Below, piece after piece: positions 61,933-64,000 of a stretch of DNA of 64,000 nt (position 1 is its first letter; the number at the start of each line of letters is the position of its first letter). The translations under genes and the position numbers were made by a program. Source of the DNA: Marinobacter salinus. GTDB lineage: Bacteria; Pseudomonadota; Gammaproteobacteria; Pseudomonadales; Oleiphilaceae. The stretch spans positions 3,100,001 to 3,164,000 of the forward strand of contig NZ_CP017715.1 in the NCBI RefSeq assembly GCF_001854125.1. The letters are read 5' to 3'. The notes beneath the pieces are model-generated. The model saw only the letters and a list, made by a program, of their open reading frames with translations. It did no database searches and was not told the DNA's origin.

Positions 61933-62719
61933 ATGCCTCCGGCTCCGGCTTTTTCGGTGATGCCGGCTTGCTTTCCTTCAGGAACGTTGTCATCAACTCC
62001 ATCGGCAACGGGAAAACGATGGTGGCACTGTTGGTATTGCTCATGTCCGCCAACGTCTGCAAATACCGAAGCTGCATCGACCCCGAATTCCCGGACATCA
62101 CGTCCGCCGCCTCGACCAGTTTCTTCGACGCCTGCAATTCGCCTTCGGCGTGAATCACCTTGGCCCGCCGCTCACGCTCGGCCTCTGCCTGACGGGCAAT
62201 GGCACGAATCATGGATTCGTTCAGGTCCACATGTTTGATTTCCACGTTGGCGACCTTGATGCCCCACTCCTCGGTCTGGGCATCAATGATTTCCTGAATG
62301 TCAGAATTCAGCTTGTCCCGCTCCGAAAGCATTTCATCCAGATCATGCTTGCCCAGCACCGAACGCAGTGTCGTCTGTGCCAGCTGGCTGGTGGCCGAGT
62401 TGAAATCCTCGACCCGGATAATCGCCCGCTCCGGATCCACCACCCGGAAGTACAGCACAGCATTCACCCGCACCGTGACGTTGTCCTTGGAAATCACATC
62501 CTGGCTGGGGACATCCAGGACAATGACCCGCAGGTCGACCCGAACAATCTGTTGGATACCGGGGATCACAATGATCAGGCCCGGACCTTTCACTCCCTGG
62601 AATCTGCCCAGGAAAAACACCACACCGCGCTGGTATTCCGGCAGTATCTTGATCGCCGAGCCAAGAATCAGTAATAACACTACGGTAGGTGCAAGATAGG
62701 GAATCAGTTCGCCAATCAT
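61931..62719 (-). CDS. Slipin/stomatin-family SPFH membrane protein
   Basis: 262 residues with an N-terminal hydrophobic segment ([19 protein letters not shown]) and an SPFH domain beginning [25 protein letters not shown], then [25 protein letters not shown] and the helical [47 protein letters not shown] region. AAGGAGGCCGT before the ATG gives a firm start. It is downstream of the long NfeD gene, its common partner, with a 39-base gap. Confidence 0.95.
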   Translation of the reverse strand: MIGELIPYLAPTVVLLLILGSAIKILPEYQRGVVFFLGRFQGVKGPGLIIVIPGIQQIVRVDLRVIVLDVPSQDVISKDNVTVRVNAVLYFRVVDPERAIIRVEDFNSATSQLAQTTLRSVLGKHDLDEMLSERDKLNSDIQEIIDAQTEEWGIKVANVEIKHVDLNESMIRAIARQAEAERERRAKVIHAEGELQASKKLVEAADVMSGNSGSMQLRYLQTLADMSNTNSATIVFPLPMELMTTFLKESKPASPKKPEPEA

Positions 62720-62758
62720 ACGGCCTCCTTGTTTGCCGTTGCCTTCATCCGCGCCAGG

Positions 62759-64000
62759 TCAGTCGATTTCGTTAATGACCTCGACGGTTACTGTTAAACC
62801 ATCCATATTCGTTACTTTTACCCGGTCACCATTACTGACCGGTTGGGCGCTGACTGCATTCCAGCGTTCCCCACTGATCCGAACGTGGCCTCTGAAATGC
62901 TCCCGCTCACGGGTGAAATCATCCAGAGCCCGGCCTTCCTCATGGGTAATCTGCTCACTGCCGCTAACCGGATGCTTGCGTCGCAGACCGATAAATTTGG
63001 TGACCGTCCACAAGATAAATCCGCCAGCCACCAGGGCGGTTCCGCCGATCGTCGGCAGCGAAATCTCCCGATGGCTGCCATCCATGAGGATCACGGAACC
63101 GGACACGAAGGCAACAATTCCGCCCACTCCAAGCATGCCGAAGCTGGGCACAAACGCCTCTCCGACAATAAACGCCAAACCAAGCATGATCAGTGCAAGC
63201 CCAGCGTAATTTACCGACAGGACCTGAAACGCAAAGAGGGCAAGGATGAGACTGATGGCACCGATCACGCCCGGCACGATAGCGCCCGGGTTAGCGAGCT
63301 CAAAGATAATGCCGTAAAACCCGATGATCATCAGGAAATAAGCGACGTTGGGATCCGTAATTACGGAAAGCAGACTGGTACGCCAGTCCGGTTGCGACCG
63401 GACAATCTCAAGGTCGGCGGTTTTCAGGGTTATCTCACCGGAGACCAGCGGCACGGTACGGCCGTCGATCTGACGAAGCAGGTCTTGCAGATTCGGGGCA
63501 ACCACATCAATGACATTTTTTTCCAGGGCCTCGCTGGCCCCCAGATTTACCGCTTCGCGCACAGCCTCTTCTGCCCAGTCGGCATTCCGTCCATGGCGAT
63601 CGGCCAGACCCCGAATATAACTGACCGCGTCTTCAAGGACCTTGCGTTCCATGGCGGTTTTACCGCGACGCTTGCTGTCGTCACTGGTCTTGTCACTACC
63701 GCTGGCTGCCTTGTCTGTCGCATCACCGGGACTGTCGGTGTTCTCTGGTTGCTTCTGTTCAGGTTCTGACGCCGGCTCAGGAACACCAGGCAGGCCGCCC
63801 ATCTGAACAGGCGTGGCGGAGCCCAAATTGGTTGCCGGCGCCATGGCGGCAATATGACTGCCATAGAGGATGTAAGTGCCTGCACTTGCGGCTCGGGCCC
63901 CTTGCGGGGAAACGTAGGTTGCCACCGGCACCTCGGAGGCGAGGATTGTCTTGATGATTTCCCGCATCGAATCCATCAGGCCACCGGGCGTATCCATTTC
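62759..64000 (-). CDS. Long NfeD protein: ClpP-class serine protease plus membrane and OB domains (5' truncated)
   Basis: The frame is open to the right window edge; the apparent ATG at 63997 is internal, so the N-terminus is missing. Present are a ClpP/SppA-like protease part (DTPGGLMDSMREI and the nucleophile Ser in ARAASAGTYI, catalytic Lys further on), an acidic Ser/Asp-rich linker around residues 80-115, about four TM helices, and the C-terminal NfeD OB-fold (GRALDDFTREREHFRGHVRISGERW). Long NfeD proteins cleave stomatin-like partners; the slipin gene directly follows on the same strand. Confidence 0.93.
   Translation of the reverse strand, partial: EMDTPGGLMDSMREIIKTILASEVPVATYVSPQGARAASAGTYILYGSHIAAMAPATNLGSATPVQMGGLPGVPEPASEPEQKQPENTDSPGDATDKAASGSDKTSDDSKRRGKTAMERKVLEDAVSYIRGLADRHGRNADWAEEAVREAVNLGASEALEKNVIDVVAPNLQDLLRQIDGRTVPLVSGEITLKTADLEIVRSQPDWRTSLLSVITDPNVAYFLMIIGFYGIIFELANPGAIVPGVIGAISLILALFAFQVLSVNYAGLALIMLGLAFIVGEAFVPSFGMLGVGGIVAFVSGSVILMDGSHREISLPTIGGTALVAGGFILWTVTKFIGLRRKHPVSGSEQITHEEGRALDDFTREREHFRGHVRISGERWNAVSAQPVSNGDRVKVTNMDGLTVTVEVINEID

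Overview
The window looks like a chromosomal segment of a marine gammaproteobacterium, most probably Marinobacter. The best markers are a bifunctional wax ester synthase/diacylglycerol acyltransferase very close to the Marinobacter WS2 type, ectoine-type osmoadaptation genes with their dedicated aspartate kinase, an OprI/Lpp-type alanine-zipper lipoprotein and a high-GC, densely packed gene order. I see no phage, transposon, integron or CRISPR array. Almost everything is ordinary core or lineage-specific chromosome, with a few accessory-looking clusters.

Layout. 1-10 kb: the end of an HDOD/GAF protein, a hypothetical, an amidase, a lytic-transglycosylase-like protein, a TauE/SafE exporter, a large Cache-PAS-PAS-GGDEF diguanylate cyclase, and an exbB-exbD-exbD-tonB operon behind a Fur-like promoter. 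10-16 kb: an HExxH protein, a 400-base intergenic region with a sigma-54-like promoter and a GGA-rich candidate small RNA, the wax ester synthase, a double-TM2 protein, a YafJ-like amidotransferase, a second diguanylate cyclase and an SDR oxidoreductase. 16-26 kb: an NfeD/stomatin pair, yfbR, a periplasmic binding protein, a frameshifted AsmA-like gene, an MHYT protein with a decayed GGDEF domain, and a tight pdxH-PPTase-tag-DUF6482-DUF3429 operon. 26-31 kb: a group 2 sigma factor and ectA-ectB-ask, without ectC. 31-37 kb: a four-gene minus-strand cluster (TVP38-flavin disulfide reductase fusion, radical SAM protein, sodium:solute symporter, metallophosphoesterase). 37-40 kb: an ECF sigma/anti-sigma pair facing a two-gene unit for a cysteine-repeat cytochrome c and a His-rich DUF6969-like protein. 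40-50 kb: an ADP-ribosylglycohydrolase, TVP38, an AhpD-like protein and TetR regulator pair with three palindromic operators, an LpxH-like phosphoesterase, PEBP, an ankyrin/spermidine-synthase pair, a LOG protein, an orphan NosR-like flavoprotein and NDH-2. 50-59 kb: a polyamine/GABA-type unit of ABC transporter (ydcSTUV-like) plus aminobutyraldehyde dehydrogenase, with a divergent LysR regulator and a second copy of the dehydrogenase, then tRNA-Gly(CCC). 59-64 kb: a K+/H+ antiporter, an L,D-transpeptidase, an Lpp-like lipoprotein, and a slipin/long-NfeD pair cut by the window edge.

How it fits together. Several units point to envelope and stress physiology: c-di-GMP signalling (two active-looking cyclases and one decayed), osmolyte synthesis, two independent SPFH/NfeD membrane-quality systems, and an Ldt/Lpp pair at the wall. 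Two genes (AsmA-like and radical SAM) are each broken by one missing G in a five-G run. That shared pattern suggests homopolymer base-calling error rather than real decay, but only reads can decide. The most interesting undescribed units are the cysteine-hexapeptide cytochrome with its partner, the radical SAM/TVP38-flavoenzyme/SSS/phosphoesterase cluster, the GGA-rich candidate RNA ahead of the wax synthase, and the ectoine operon that stops at EctB.
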